DNA from: Pedobacter sp. Leaf176
GTDB taxonomy: Bacteria; Bacteroidota; Bacteroidia; Sphingobacteriales; Sphingobacteriaceae
Assembly: GCF_001424305.1 (NCBI RefSeq)
Contig: NZ_LMPD01000001.1
Location: 1,136,853 to 1,200,852, forward strand
Length of the DNA stretch: 64,000 nucleotides
Direction of reading: 5' to 3'
Positions within the stretch are counted from its first letter, which is position 1; each line of letters begins with the position of its first letter. The position numbers and the translations under genes were made by a program. Positions 42,415-52,180 of this stretch are shown here, one piece after another. Below the pieces are notes generated by a model. It had not been told where the DNA came from. It saw only the letters and a program-made list of their open reading frames with translations, and did no database searches.

Positions 42415-43608
42415 ATGAAAACAGTAGACCAGTTTAACTTTAAAGATAAAAAAGCGCTAATCAGAGTCGATTTTAACGTTCCTTTAGATGACAATTTCAA
42501 AATCACAGATGATAAAAGGATGCGTGCAGCGCTTCCAACTATCAAAAAGATTTTAAAAGATGGTGGTTCTGTGATTTTAATGTCGCATTTAGGTCGCCCG
42601 AAAGATGGACCCACTGATAAATATTCTTTAAAACATATCCTCGGCGATTTGTCATCTATGCTCGGTATCGAAGCAAAATTTGCTGAAGATTGCATCGGTG
42701 AATCTGCGGTAAATGCAGCTAAAGATTTAAATCCAGGGGAAGTTTTGTTGCTGGAAAACCTCCGCTTTTATAAAGAAGAAGAAAAAGGCGATGTTGCTTT
42801 TGCTGAGAAATTAGCAGCCCTTGGCGATGTGTACGTGAACGATGCTTTCGGAACCGCTCACCGTGCTCACGCATCTACAGCTGTGATCGCACAGTTTTTT
42901 CCTGATGCCAAATACTTCGGTTATTTAATGGCTTCGGAATTAGAAAATGCTGAAAAAGTATTAAATCATCCGGAAAGACCATTTACAGCAATTATGGGAG
43001 GTGCAAAAGTTTCCGATAAAATATTATTAATCGAAAAGTTATTAGACAAGGTTGACAACCTGATTATAGGCGGTGGTATGGCTTATACTTTTGCCAAAGC
43101 TCAGGGTGGAGAAATAGGTACTTCCCTTTTAGAAGCCGATAAACAGGAACTTTCTTTAGAATTAATTGAAAAAGCAAAGGCGAAAGGGGTTAATCTTATT
43201 TTGCCTGTCGATACTGTTATCGCCGATAAATTTGCAAACGACGCAGATAAAAAAGACGTAACTTCTGGCCAGATCCCAGCAGACTGGATGGGTCTGGATA
43301 TCGGTCCAAAATCTGTAGCCTTGTTTCAGGATGTTATTAAAAACTCAAAAACTTTATTGTGGAACGGCCCTATGGGCGTTTTCGAAATGGAAAATTTTGA
43401 AGTGGGTACTAAAGCAGTCGCTGAAGCGGTTGTTGCTGCAACCAAAGATAATGGCGCATTCTCTTTAATTGGTGGGGGAGACTCTGCTGCGGCTATCGCG
43501 AAATTCGGACTGGAAGATGAGGTGAGCTACGTTTCAACAGGCGGTGGCGCTTTACTCGAATATATGGAAGGTAAGGAATTACCTGGTGTTAAGGCTATCA
43601 ATGAATAG
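42415..43608 (+). CDS. pgk: Phosphoglycerate kinase
   Basis: A 397-residue enzyme of normal length. The family signature [14 protein letters not shown] is at 12-25, [10 protein letters not shown] near 57-66, [13 protein letters not shown] near 115, [14 protein letters not shown] near 142-155, and the nucleotide loop [13 protein letters not shown] with [14 protein letters not shown] at the C terminus. It converts 1,3-bisphosphoglycerate and ADP to 3-phosphoglycerate and ATP in the cytoplasm. It is 2 bases after the GNAT gene in the gap operon, and a strong terminator lies 44 bases after its stop. Confidence 0.98.
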   Translation: MKTVDQFNFKDKKALIRVDFNVPLDDNFKITDDKRMRAALPTIKKILKDGGSVILMSHLGRPKDGPTDKYSLKHILGDLSSMLGIEAKFAEDCIGESAVNAAKDLNPGEVLLLENLRFYKEEEKGDVAFAEKLAALGDVYVNDAFGTAHRAHASTAVIAQFFPDAKYFGYLMASELENAEKVLNHPERPFTAIMGGAKVSDKILLIEKLLDKVDNLIIGGGMAYTFAKAQGGEIGTSLLEADKQELSLELIEKAKAKGVNLILPVDTVIADKFANDADKKDVTSGQIPADWMGLDIGPKSVALFQDVIKNSKTLLWNGPMGVFEMENFEVGTKAVAEAVVAATKDNGAFSLIGGGDSAAAIAKFGLEDEVSYVSTGGGALLEYMEGKELPGVKAINE

Positions 43609-43651
43609 GCTTAATCATTAAATTGACTGGTCTCTATAAGAATTGGTATAG

Positions 43652-43683
43652 AAAAGGCTCGGAATTGTTCCGAGCCTTTTTTG
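43652..43683 (+). terminator. Rho-independent terminator of the gap-pgk operon
   Basis: A perfect stem AAAAGGCTCGGAA, loop TTG, TTCCGAGCCTTTT, ending in a T-run, lies 44 bases after the pgk stop. Since the stem has A-rich and T-rich sides, it may also stop minus-strand transcription from the small gene at 43725. Confidence 0.93.
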
Positions 43684-43724
43684 CACTTACGAAGTTTCTT
43701 AATTTGAGCGGTTAACAGAAAGTA

Positions 43725-43922
43725 TTAAGACGCGTTTTCAAATTCCTCTAATATGGCTTCCAGTGAAGTTTTATCCTGAAATATTGCACCACTGGAAATT
43801 TTATTGGCGGGAGCGAAGATGGTCAACGATTGCTTATCACAGTCTACATAGGTGCTTAATTCTAAAAACTTTTTAGGAGAAATGTTAAAAACCATTAAGG
43901 ATTTTTTCTTCAGATTTGGCAT
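43725..43922 (-). CDS. Small hypothetical protein, 65 aa
   Basis: A 65-residue basic-to-acidic soluble protein (PNLKKKSLMVFNISPKKFLELSTYVDC at the start, SLEAILEEFENAS at the end) with no motif known to me, no signal peptide and no membrane helix. Its composition looks like a real protein. It lies alone between the pgk terminator and the AraC-type gene, on the minus strand. The function cannot be inferred. Confidence 0.55.
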   Translation of the reverse strand: MPNLKKKSLMVFNISPKKFLELSTYVDCDKQSLTIFAPANKISSGAIFQDKTSLEAILEEFENAS

Positions 43923-44060
43923 AGCAATTTATCAGTTTGGTTTCTTATCCACTAATAAACTTTCAGGCGTTTTAGTGGTTTGTCAAAAGTCCCGTTTAAT
44001 ATTTAAAAATTTTTAAATCTGCCTTTCTTATATGTAATGAAATTCAAAATCATTACAAAA

Positions 44061-45236
44061 TTACTTGTTTTTAATGTCTGCTAAATAGGCAGAGGGGCTT
44101 TTATCCATGATTTTCTTAAAAGCTACAAAAAATGTATTCCTGGAAGAAAATCCGGCCTCTAATGCTATCGCCTCTAAAGTATATTGCTTCCAATCGCCCG
44201 AATCCAGTCGTTTTTTTACATAGTCAATCCGCAAATTGTTGATGTGTGTATTAAAGTTAGACTGATAGTGCTTGTTAAATAAATCTGATAACTTATGATT
44301 GGGTATATCTAACTGCGCAGCAAGTTCGCTCATGGTTAAACCGACCTGCTTAAAGATTTCTTTCTCCATGATTTGCTGTTCAACCTGTTCAATTAATTTC
44401 TCATCAACTGGTCTGATTTTACGTTTTTCAGAATTCGTGATGTCTTCCGAATCCGAACCAGTATTGTTTAAAATATCTGATTGGTTTAATTTATCGGATA
44501 AACCAAAAATAGTCTGGGGATTTAAGAAAAAGGATAAACTCAATAGTAGAAAGATGAAAGCCAGGGATAAAATCAACGGACTTCTATGCAATATGAAATA
44601 GGCATCGTTCGAATTTCTGAGTATGACCACGTTTAATACCAGCATTCCTGAGAATATTAAAGTAAGCATACCAGAAAAAAAGTAAGCCCATCTGACGGTT
44701 TTGATGTTCTTTTTTTGCCTGGCGAAAATATATGTCAGCCTCATCTGAAGAATGGAATAAGTGAGTGCTGATAACGGAAGAGTAAACCAATGCCAGGGTT
44801 CAACAATATATTTTTCTGTTGAAAAAGCATATTGAAAATCCCTTGCCACGCGATTAACAATAAGTTGTTGTTGTTCCGTATCTAACAGGTTGTATGGCAT
44901 TACCGAGAACAGTGCTGGTATAATCAGGATAAAATGTAAAAGGTGTTTCTTTTTGAATTTCGAAAGTTCCGGATTTAATTCGCCTTTCAGGTAGAGATAA
45001 AAGCAAGGTCCGATTGTATAGTATAATGGTAAACCTTTATTAAAAAGTAACGGGTAATATTTAATGTAACCAGTATTGGTCAGTAAAAATATCATAGCGT
45101 ACCAGACTACGCCGCAAATAGCAGTAGCTAATAAAGCATTCAAATACTTCTTGTTTCGTCCATATACCCATAAAAGGATAACGACAAGGGATAAAATAAA
45201 AATTGCACCGATTACGGTTAAAAAAAAGGGATGCAA
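44061..45236 (-). CDS. Membrane-anchored AraC-family transcription regulator
   Basis: A 391-residue protein. The first about 240 residues have seven hydrophobic helices (FFLTVIGAIFILSLVVILLWVYG at the start; LPLYYTIGPCFYLYLKGEL; ILSLAFIFLLLSLSFFL at the end), the arrangement of 7TM receptor-type AraC regulators common in Bacteroidota. The C-terminal HTH_18 domain at about 290-391 has LTMSELAAQLDIPNHKLSDLFNKHYQSNFNTHINNLRIDYVKKRL and TLEAIALEAGFSSRNTFFVAFKKIMDKSPSAYL. It should bind DNA from the membrane in response to an unknown signal. The 211-base gap upstream leads to an ABC exporter gene that may be its target; that is inference. Confidence 0.9.
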   Translation of the reverse strand: MHPFFLTVIGAIFILSLVVILLWVYGRNKKYLNALLATAICGVVWYAMIFLLTNTGYIKYYPLLFNKGLPLYYTIGPCFYLYLKGELNPELSKFKKKHLLHFILIIPALFSVMPYNLLDTEQQQLIVNRVARDFQYAFSTEKYIVEPWHWFTLPLSALTYSILQMRLTYIFARQKKNIKTVRWAYFFSGMLTLIFSGMLVLNVVILRNSNDAYFILHRSPLILSLAFIFLLLSLSFFLNPQTIFGLSDKLNQSDILNNTGSDSEDITNSEKRKIRPVDEKLIEQVEQQIMEKEIFKQVGLTMSELAAQLDIPNHKLSDLFNKHYQSNFNTHINNLRIDYVKKRLDSGDWKQYTLEAIALEAGFSSRNTFFVAFKKIMDKSPSAYLADIKNK

Positions 45237-45447
45237 GAGATTAATTTTTAAAATAATCCAAAAATACGAATCTAAAGTTTACGAACACATAACATTCCTG
45301 TTAGCTCTAAATTTAGTATGCGACGCGGTCTGTTACTACCTTGAAAATAAGTGCTGCTTAGAGAGTACGGAGGTGTTTTTGATTGGTGTTAAGATTTATG
45401 AAAATTACAGGGTTGAACACATATTTAATAGCGCTAATTAGATAATA

Positions 45448-47283
45448 CTACTGATAACCCTTCGCCTGTAAATTAAATAACTCGGCATACCTTCCCTTTT
45501 TTTTAAGTAATTCTGCATGTGTTCCCGATTCCAATATGGTTCCTTGTTCCAATACTAAGATTCTGTCAGCAAGCCTTGCGGTAGAAAAACGGTGGGAAAT
45601 TAGTATTGCTGATTTTCCAATCGTAAGCTGTGCAAAACGTTGGAAAACCTCATATTCCGCCCTGGCATCAAGCGCAGATGTCGGCTCGTCTAGAATCAGG
45701 ACCTGAGCATTTTTCATATAAGCTCTTGCCAGCGCTACTTTTTGCCATTCACCACCCGACAATTCTACACCATCATTGAATTTTCTGCCCAAAGCCTGTT
45801 CATAACCGAGTGGAAATTTAGCAACAAGTAAATCAGCGAGACTTTGTTTAGCTGCTATTGTAATCAGATCCATATTTTCTAGTTCAGCAATATTACCTAT
45901 TGCAATATTTTGAGAGAAAGTCATCTGATAACGAATATAATCCTGAAAAATAATACCCATATTATGCCTTAAATCTTTCAGGTCGTAATTTCTTAAGTCC
46001 TGTCCATCCAATAATATTTGACCCTCCGTAGGATCGTAAAGCCTGGAGAGTAACTTTACAAGGGTGGTTTTGCCTGCGCCATTTTCTCCAACAAGTGCAA
46101 GCTTTTCGCCTGGTTGGAGACTAAAACATAAATTTCTGCATGCATATTTTGGTGCACCACGATACTTAAAACCTACATTTTCAAAAATAAAACCAGTTTT
46201 AATGGGATTTGGAAAAGGTAGGGGCTTAAGTGGTTGGGTAATCCTAGGTTTAATTTCAAAAAACTCAATGAAATCATTCAGGTAGATCGCGCCTTGCGAA
46301 ACCATTGTAAAGCGTGAAAGCAATGTTTCCATGAGAGAACTTAATTGCCTGAAAGAACCGGCTAAAAAGGTTAAGCTCCCGATTGTTGCCTTACCGTTAA
46401 TGGTTTGATAAATGATAAATGCATAGGCGCCATAATAACCAATTGTACCCATTATGGATAAAAGCGTGCCCCAGCCCGACCTGCTTATAGCAAGCCTACT
46501 GTTGTCGGCATAAAATTTTTCAGAAAGTTTTTTAAAGCGGTTTATGATAAATTCTGATAACCCGAAAATTTTCACTTCCTTAGCCGTTTCATCGCTTGCA
46601 CCGAGGTAGCGTACATAATCCAGTTCCCTTCTTTCTGGCGTCTGACTTCTGGAAAGTGCGTAATTTTTGCTGTTAAAATAAGATTCACCTAAAAATGATG
46701 GAATGATTGCCAGAAGTAACATTAAAATTAACCAGGGGTTAAAAGCAATCAGGCCCGTAAGCAAAAATGCCATTGATATAAAATCCTGTATCTGGCTCAT
46801 CACCTGAGAAAGCAAGACCGTTCTGCCCACAGTCTGCTGTCTGGCTCTTTCAAGTTTATCGTAAAATACAGAATCTTCGAACTGATCCAAATCCAGTTCG
46901 GTTGCGTGCCGCATAATGCGCATGGACGTATAGTTGGAAAATAAGTCCCCGAGCAGACTATCCGTGAGGTTAATCATTCTGTTAAGTCCGTCGGTTAAGA
47001 TAGCCAGCACAAACTCAAGCCCAACAAGTTCCCAAAGTCTTGAACTGTCTCCATGGGCAGTACCGGAATTCAATGCAACAACCTGATCAATAATAAGCTT
47101 ACCAGTATAGAGCAAGGCTGCGGGCATAGCCGAACGAAATAGGCGTAGAACAAGGCTAATTAGCGCCTTTTGAGGGCTGCTTCGCCAAACCATTTTGAAA
47201 AACACAGGTAGATTTTTGAAAGATAGCAGACGCTGTTTAAAGGTGATTTCTTCCATTTTTATCGTGTTCCTGCTTTTGGCCAT
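45448..47283 (-). CDS. ABC-type exporter, fused permease-ATPase
   Basis: A 611-residue half-transporter with an N-terminal six-helix ABC transmembrane domain (about 20-340) and a C-terminal ATPase with Walker A VGENGAGKTTLVKLL near 393, Q-loop, signature ELSGGEWQKVALARAYM, Walker B VLILDEPTSALD and H-loop ISHRFST. LSGGEWQ is the variant seen in lipid- and peptide-type exporters of Bacteroidota. It probably works as a homodimer. The substrate is unknown; drug, lipid or peptide export are options. A membrane AraC regulator gene lies downstream on the same strand. Confidence 0.93.
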   Translation of the reverse strand: MAKSRNTIKMEEITFKQRLLSFKNLPVFFKMVWRSSPQKALISLVLRLFRSAMPAALLYTGKLIIDQVVALNSGTAHGDSSRLWELVGLEFVLAILTDGLNRMINLTDSLLGDLFSNYTSMRIMRHATELDLDQFEDSVFYDKLERARQQTVGRTVLLSQVMSQIQDFISMAFLLTGLIAFNPWLILMLLLAIIPSFLGESYFNSKNYALSRSQTPERRELDYVRYLGASDETAKEVKIFGLSEFIINRFKKLSEKFYADNSRLAISRSGWGTLLSIMGTIGYYGAYAFIIYQTINGKATIGSLTFLAGSFRQLSSLMETLLSRFTMVSQGAIYLNDFIEFFEIKPRITQPLKPLPFPNPIKTGFIFENVGFKYRGAPKYACRNLCFSLQPGEKLALVGENGAGKTTLVKLLSRLYDPTEGQILLDGQDLRNYDLKDLRHNMGIIFQDYIRYQMTFSQNIAIGNIAELENMDLITIAAKQSLADLLVAKFPLGYEQALGRKFNDGVELSGGEWQKVALARAYMKNAQVLILDEPTSALDARAEYEVFQRFAQLTIGKSAILISHRFSTARLADRILVLEQGTILESGTHAELLKKKGRYAELFNLQAKGYQ

Positions 47284-47393
47284 AATTTCTAATGTGTTTG
47301 CTCAAATATAGATGATTGCTGCACAAGGCAAACTGATACATCAAATCTTGACTTCCAGATGCTTTGCTGTAAAAAAAACAGGTTATTCGTTGA

Positions 47394-47786
47394 TTATCCG
47401 ACATTATTCGTGCTTTTCAATGCCCAGTAAATAAGTACAGGCTGAAAAAACAATCTGCCAAATCTTTTCGCATCTGTATTGAGACCAAATGCATTTCTTC
47501 GATTTTTATATTGCGAAATATTGCCGGGAAATACTGCAGTGAATAAGCCGGAAGCAATTTTTCCTACCGTCTGCTCATACTTTTTTGGTGTTAGAATTAA
47601 TGCCGTACCTAAAGCGATTTCTACTAATCCGGATTGTACAACAGTGGCATCCTTTTTTATGGGCACCCAGTTAGGTACCTGGGCCTGAAATTCCTTTCTT
47701 GCAAATGTAAGGTGGCCAATACCTGCAAATACTAATCCCGCGCCTAGCAAGATTTTGGCTACCTTTTTTATGTTTTCGTCTGTCAT
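47394..47786 (-). CDS. DoxX-like membrane protein
   Basis: A 130-residue protein with about four hydrophobic segments (ILLGAGLVFAGIGHLTF; LVEIALGTALILT; IASGLFTAVFPGNISQY; LFFQPVLIYWALKST). The first helix, followed by RKEFQAQVPNWVP, is typical of the DoxX-like family annotated in many Bacteroidota. The function is not established. It lies upstream of the ABC exporter gene on the same strand, about 110 bases away. Confidence 0.8.
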   Translation of the reverse strand: MTDENIKKVAKILLGAGLVFAGIGHLTFARKEFQAQVPNWVPIKKDATVVQSGLVEIALGTALILTPKKYEQTVGKIASGLFTAVFPGNISQYKNRRNAFGLNTDAKRFGRLFFQPVLIYWALKSTNNVG

Positions 47787-48292
47787 GTTCTGTCAATTTA
47801 ATAATGAACAACCCTATTTACTTAAAGTTGGACGTTATTATCAAATTTGAAATTATAATTATAAAATGCAGGCATATTGCTATCCACCATTGAATTATTT
47901 CGAATAATACGCTATGCCAGCGGCTTTTCTCCTTGTATAAATTTGGATACAAACGCTGACCTGTGAGGTACTTAAATCGAATTTTGAAGAATGGTTTTGT
48001 CAATAAATTGTGAGCCAATAAGCAAAAAATGTCCTTAAATTTGGGCTTTTAATTTCTAAACGCAAAAAATATTTACAAGGCAATTAATGTTTTTTAAATG
48101 CTAATTTTTGTAGTTAACTTGCTTTTTACCAGTGATTAAGCGCTTTTTGTAATTTTTTTGATGGTTTCTTTTTTAGTCATTGAGGGGGCAAAGTGGGAGA
48201 AATTAGTTGTGGAAAACTTTTTTGTGGTAAAAAGTGGTAAAAAGTGGTAGAACTATTTACTTTTACACTACATAAAAAGTGTAGATACCACT
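47787..48292. other. Intergenic region upstream of the dcw cluster
   Basis: About 506 bases separate the DoxX-like gene from mraZ and hold the divergent promoters. Bases 48190-48282 carry the MraZ-box-like array listed separately. TAAATTTG matches the Bacteroidota -7 box on the plus strand at 47938-47945 and again at 48036-48043, but neither has a well-spaced -33 element. A 66-codon minus-strand frame at 47818-48018 shows no known motif and is not called. Confidence 0.6.
48190..48282 (+). promoter_or_regulatory. Array of MraZ-box-like repeats upstream of mraZ
   Basis: Three GTGG units at 48224, 48234 and 48244 stand in exact 10-base phase; the second and third read AAAGTGGTAA and AAAGTGGTAG. 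Further AAAGTGG at 48190-48196 and AAAGTGT at 48276-48282 flank them, and TGTGGAAAA lies at 48208-48216. Known MraZ operators are direct repeats of TGGG or AAAGTG-type boxes in 10-base phase upstream of mraZ. This is therefore the likely autoregulatory site of the dcw operon. Confidence 0.72.
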
Positions 48293-48760
48293 ATGACCCA
48301 TCTTTTAGGAGAATTTGATTGTAAACTTGACGCAAAAGGCCGACTAATGGTTCCTGCTGCGCTTAAGAAACAATTGCCTGATGTTGAGCGGGAGGGATTG
48401 GTCATCAACCGTGGCTTCGAAAAAAATCTTGTTATTTATCCTAAAAATGTCTGGGACAAAATCGTTGCTAAACTTAGTGAGCTGAACGTTTACGATGAAG
48501 AAAACAGGAAATTCATAAGAGCTTTTACGCGAGGTGCTACAGAGCTAACTCTTGATGCCGCCGGTCGTGTGTTGCTTCCAAAATCCCTTACGGAGTATGC
48601 TGGTATCGGTTCGGATATTATGCTGGCTTGTCAATTAGATAGAATAGAGGTTTGGGATAAATCAGCTTACGAAGACACATTGGACGGTACGCCGGCAAAC
48701 TTTGCTGCGCTTGCTCAAAAGGTAATGGTTGATAAGAAAGGAGGGGTGGATGGAATTTAA
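48293..48760 (+). CDS. mraZ: Transcriptional regulator MraZ
   Basis: A 155-residue protein with two SpoVT-AbrB-like beta folds, marked by CKLDAKGRLMVPAALKKQL near 11-29 and TLDAAGRVLLPKSLTEYAGI near 84-103. MraZ is the conserved first gene of dcw clusters and represses its own operon by binding repeated boxes upstream, which are present here at 48190-48282. It oligomerises into ring-shaped complexes. The rsmH gene starts inside its last codons. Length and position match the family. Confidence 0.97.
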   Translation: MTHLLGEFDCKLDAKGRLMVPAALKKQLPDVEREGLVINRGFEKNLVIYPKNVWDKIVAKLSELNVYDEENRKFIRAFTRGATELTLDAAGRVLLPKSLTEYAGIGSDIMLACQLDRIEVWDKSAYEDTLDGTPANFAALAQKVMVDKKGGVDGI

Positions 48761-49655
48761 ATACCATGTTCCTGTGATGCTTCAGCCTTGCATTGATGGT
48801 TTAAACATCAAACCCGACGGTGTTTATGTGGATGTAACTTTTGGAGGCGGTGGTCATTCAAAAGAAATTTTAAAGCACCTTGGCCCTGAAGGCAGGTTAA
48901 TTGCTTTCGATCAGGATCCGGATGCACAGGTGAATATTCCTGCAGATGACCGTTTCATCTTTATCGACCAGAATTTCGGTTTCCTTAAAAATAACCTTCG
49001 CCTTAAAGGTTTTAAAGCAGTTGACGGTATTCTGGCTGATTTAGGGGTCTCCTCCCATCAGTTTGATGTGCCTGAACGTGGTTTTTCTATTCGCTTCAAT
49101 GCGAATTTAGATATGCGCATGGACCCTAATGGAACTTTAACTGCTGCAGATGTGCTGAATACTTATTCAGAAGAAAAGCTTCACAAGATATTTGGAATTT
49201 ACGGAGAGGTGAAGAATGCAAAATCGCTGGCCCGCGCCATCGTTACAGCCCGTTTGGATCATCCTTTTACTGATATCGATGGTTTCAAAACCGCAGTTTC
49301 TGAATACATTCCCAAGGGAAAGGAAAATAAATATTTAGCGCAGGTTTTTCAAGCCCTGCGTATAGAGGTGAATGCTGAAATATCCGTATTGGAAAACTTT
49401 TTACAGCAAGCCGCCGAAGTTTTAAAACCCGGAGGACATCTGGTTGTGATGTCTTATCATTCTTTGGAGGACAGACCGGTCAAAAATTTTATGGCTAAGG
49501 GTAAGTTTTATGGTGAGGTTGAAAAGGATTTTTTTGGTAATCAGCAAAAACCATTTAATGTAATTACACGCAAAGCGATAATGGCTTCAGATGAAGAAAT
49601 CGCCCGCAACAACAGGGCGCGCAGTGCAAAATTAAGGATAGCGGAAAAAATATGA
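48750..49655 (+). CDS. rsmH: 16S rRNA (cytosine-1402-N4) methyltransferase RsmH
   Basis: From ATG 48750 the protein has 301 residues. The start is preceded by AAAGGAGG about 5 bases away and overlaps mraZ by 11 bases; an ATG at 48729 is less likely. FKYHVPVMLQPCIDGL and VDVTFGGGGHSKEILKHLGP supply the SAM-binding N terminus, LADLGVSSHQFDVPERGFSIR is the diagnostic middle motif, and YHSLEDRPVKNFM and NNRARSAKLRIAE end it. It N4-methylates C1402 of 16S rRNA in the decoding centre and is standard second gene of the dcw cluster. Confidence 0.97.
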   Translation: MEFKYHVPVMLQPCIDGLNIKPDGVYVDVTFGGGGHSKEILKHLGPEGRLIAFDQDPDAQVNIPADDRFIFIDQNFGFLKNNLRLKGFKAVDGILADLGVSSHQFDVPERGFSIRFNANLDMRMDPNGTLTAADVLNTYSEEKLHKIFGIYGEVKNAKSLARAIVTARLDHPFTDIDGFKTAVSEYIPKGKENKYLAQVFQALRIEVNAEISVLENFLQQAAEVLKPGGHLVVMSYHSLEDRPVKNFMAKGKFYGEVEKDFFGNQQKPFNVITRKAIMASDEEIARNNRARSAKLRIAEKI

Positions 49656-50065
49656 ACAAGTTCAGAGAAGAAGAAGAAATCGGACCTGAACCTGAGCTTA
49701 AGGTGAAGACGGAAAAAGTAAAGTCTGACGATGATAAGAAGTTCAGCGAAACTTTTATCGGAAAGTTTTTTACGGAAGGTGTAATATCAAAGGAGGCCGC
49801 TACAGATGCATTGCCTTTTTTGTGCTTTCTGGCATTATTGGGCATGGTTTACATTGCCAATAGCCATTTTGCGGTAAACAATGTGCGCCGGATTGACAAG
49901 CTGAATAAAGAGGTTAAAGAGTTACGCTGGGAGTATAAGTCCTTAAAAGCTGACCTCATGTTTAAAAGTAAACTAACGGAAGTTGCCAAGAAGGTTGATA
50001 CCCTTGGAATAAAAGAATTAATTGAACCACCAAAAAAAATAATTGTTAAAAGCGATGAATATTAG
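49652..50065 (+). CDS. ftsL: FtsL-like divisome protein
   Basis: A 137-residue bitopic protein. An acidic and basic cytoplasmic head (1-50) precedes one helix at about 53-71 (ALPFLCFLALLGMVYIANS) and a short periplasmic coiled coil at about 76-103 (VRRIDKLNKEVKELRWEYKSLKADL). This topology, with position between rsmH and ftsI, identifies the FtsL-like scaffold that pairs with FtsB/DivIC in the divisome, even though FtsL sequences diverge widely. It overlaps rsmH by 4 bases (ATGA) and ftsI by 11. Confidence 0.9.
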   Translation: MNKFREEEEIGPEPELKVKTEKVKSDDDKKFSETFIGKFFTEGVISKEAATDALPFLCFLALLGMVYIANSHFAVNNVRRIDKLNKEVKELRWEYKSLKADLMFKSKLTEVAKKVDTLGIKELIEPPKKIIVKSDEY

Positions 50066-52157
50066 AGCAAACATCTTGCTTCGCGTATATCTGGCATTTG
50101 GCTTAATTGTGCTCTTTGCTTTGGCGGTATTTTTACGTCTCAGCCAGGTGCAGTTTGTGCAGGGACATAAATGGAAAGCGATGGCGGACAGCCTTTCTAC
50201 GCGTTACATGCCCGTTGAGGCAACACGTGGCAATATTTATTCAAATGATGGTAGTTTACTGGCAACTTCTGTTCCTGAATATGAGTTGCATATGGATATG
50301 TTTGCCGGTGGTATCGCGGAGGATAAAATTTTCAATGAAAAGGTTGATTCTTTAGGGATGAAACTTGCCGGTATTTTTCAGGATAAATCAGCTAAAGAGT
50401 ATTCACGTATGCTCCGCAAAGGGCGTCAGGATAGTGCGCGTTATTTATTAATTCACCGTAAAGTCGGTTATGCTGATTTGAAAACAATCAGGACATTCCC
50501 CTTATACAATATTGGTAAATTCAGCGGAGGCTTAATTGCCGTCCAACAGAATAAGCGTATCCTACCTTTCCAGACCTTGGCGGCACGTACCATTGGTTAT
50601 AAAAATGCCAATGTGAAAAATGGTGTTGGTTTGGAAGGAGCTTACACAGATTACATTAATGGTGAAACAGGTAAAAGGTTGATGCAGCGCATCGCTGGCG
50701 GTGTTTATGTGCCGGTAAATGATGAAGAAGAAGTGGCGCCCAAAGACGGAGCAGACATCATTTCAACCATCGACATCAATATGCAGGATTTGGCTCAAAG
50801 TGCATTGGAAAAGCAACTGATAAAGTATAAAGCCGACCATGGTACGGTGATTGTAATGGAGGTTGCCACTGGCGAAGTCAGGGCGGTTGCAAACTTCTCT
50901 AAGGTTGAGGAAGGTGTTTATAAAGAGAAATTTAATTATGCCATTGCAGGTAATCAGGATCCGGGGTCGACTTTCAAGCTGGCTTCTTATATGGCACTGC
51001 TTGAAGATAAACTGGTTGATACCAATACGATGGTTGGTACTGGTACTTACAAAATCCCAGGTCACACCATCAAAGATTCCCATGGGAGTATTGGTGTAGT
51101 AACAGTGAAAAGAGCATTTGAAGAATCGTCAAATGCAGCAATTGCCTATTTGATTAATAGTAAGTATGGTGCCAACCCCATTGAATTTACAGATCATCTA
51201 TATGATTGGCATCTAAACAAGAAAATGGAGTTACAGATACCTGGAGAGGCAACGCCGGCAGTAAAAAACCCTAAAACCAACAAAAGCTGGAATAAGAATA
51301 TGACATTGCCGCAAATGGCTTACGGTTATGAAATGCAGCTTACTCCGCTAAAAATGTTGTCTTTTTACAACGCTGTAGCGAATAATGGTAAATACATTGC
51401 GCCGATTTTTGTAAAAGAAATAAGAAGACTGGGTAACCCGATTGAGCAGTTTAAAGCAAGAGTGATTAATGAGCAGATTTGCTCGGACGTGACCCTTAGT
51501 AAAATTAAAAAAATGCTTGAAGGTGTAGTTACCGCCGGAAGCGGTAAAACTTATGTTTACAACCCACTTTATAAAATTGCCGGTAAAACTGGAACGGCCC
51601 AGGTGGCTGATGCAAATAAAGGCTATAAAGCTAAAAAACAATACCAGGCATCTTTCGTGGGTTATTTCCCCGCTGATAAGCCAAAATACTCCATGATTGT
51701 GGTTATCAACGATCCTAAAGGTGGTTATTATGCATCAATGGTATCTGGTCCTGTATTCAGGGAAATTGCCGACAGAATTTACGCCAGCGATATGCAGATG
51801 TACAATGATGTGCCAACAACTTTAGTTGGTAACACAGGTAATCCGCCAACAAAGGCAGGCCAAAGCAAAGCAACACAAAAAGTATATAAGGCTTTTGGAT
51901 TTAAACCACTTTTTGCGTCTAAATCAGAATATTATAATACCATAGATACCAGTGCAGGAACCATTTTTCAGGAGAATAGCGAGAAAAAAGGTGTCATGCC
52001 AAACGTTGCAGGAATGGGTTTAAAAGATGCGCTTTACCTGCTTGGAAATGCGGGTTTAAAAACACGGGTTACAGGTTCGGGTAAAGTGATTAGACAATCC
52101 GTTCAGGCAGGAACAAAAGTGGGTAAGGGTTTACAGGTTGATATACAATTGGATTAA
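50055..52157 (+). CDS. ftsI: Septal peptidoglycan transpeptidase FtsI/PBP with PASTA domain
   Basis: From ATG 50055 the protein has 700 residues. TM1 lies at about 9-29. The pedestal region starts near 50 (RGNIYSNDGSLLATS). The transpeptidase domain has the SxxK motif GSTFK with catalytic Ser305 and Lys308, SSNAAIAYLI as SxN, and AGKTGTAQVAD as KTG. A single PASTA domain occupies about the last 60 residues (GVMPNVAGMGLKDALYLLGNAGL, VIRQSVQAGTKVGKG), common in Bacteroidota FtsI and in SpoVD. It cross-links septal peptidoglycan with FtsW. It overlaps ftsL by 11 bases. Confidence 0.96.
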   Translation: MNIRANILLRVYLAFGLIVLFALAVFLRLSQVQFVQGHKWKAMADSLSTRYMPVEATRGNIYSNDGSLLATSVPEYELHMDMFAGGIAEDKIFNEKVDSLGMKLAGIFQDKSAKEYSRMLRKGRQDSARYLLIHRKVGYADLKTIRTFPLYNIGKFSGGLIAVQQNKRILPFQTLAARTIGYKNANVKNGVGLEGAYTDYINGETGKRLMQRIAGGVYVPVNDEEEVAPKDGADIISTIDINMQDLAQSALEKQLIKYKADHGTVIVMEVATGEVRAVANFSKVEEGVYKEKFNYAIAGNQDPGSTFKLASYMALLEDKLVDTNTMVGTGTYKIPGHTIKDSHGSIGVVTVKRAFEESSNAAIAYLINSKYGANPIEFTDHLYDWHLNKKMELQIPGEATPAVKNPKTNKSWNKNMTLPQMAYGYEMQLTPLKMLSFYNAVANNGKYIAPIFVKEIRRLGNPIEQFKARVINEQICSDVTLSKIKKMLEGVVTAGSGKTYVYNPLYKIAGKTGTAQVADANKGYKAKKQYQASFVGYFPADKPKYSMIVVINDPKGGYYASMVSGPVFREIADRIYASDMQMYNDVPTTLVGNTGNPPTKAGQSKATQKVYKAFGFKPLFASKSEYYNTIDTSAGTIFQENSEKKGVMPNVAGMGLKDALYLLGNAGLKTRVTGSGKVIRQSVQAGTKVGKGLQVDIQLD

Positions 52158-52180
52158 GAAAATGAATGAATAATAGAATT

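Noticed and set aside
45241..45441. Plus-strand frame continuing from the AraC antisense region
   Set aside because: It is mostly the mirror of the AraC gene, and the unique part has no motif or plausible start.
47818..48018. 66-codon minus-strand frame upstream of the DoxX-like gene
   Set aside because: It has no recognisable motif and sits in AT-rich promoter sequence; its hydrophobic end looks like a chance translation.
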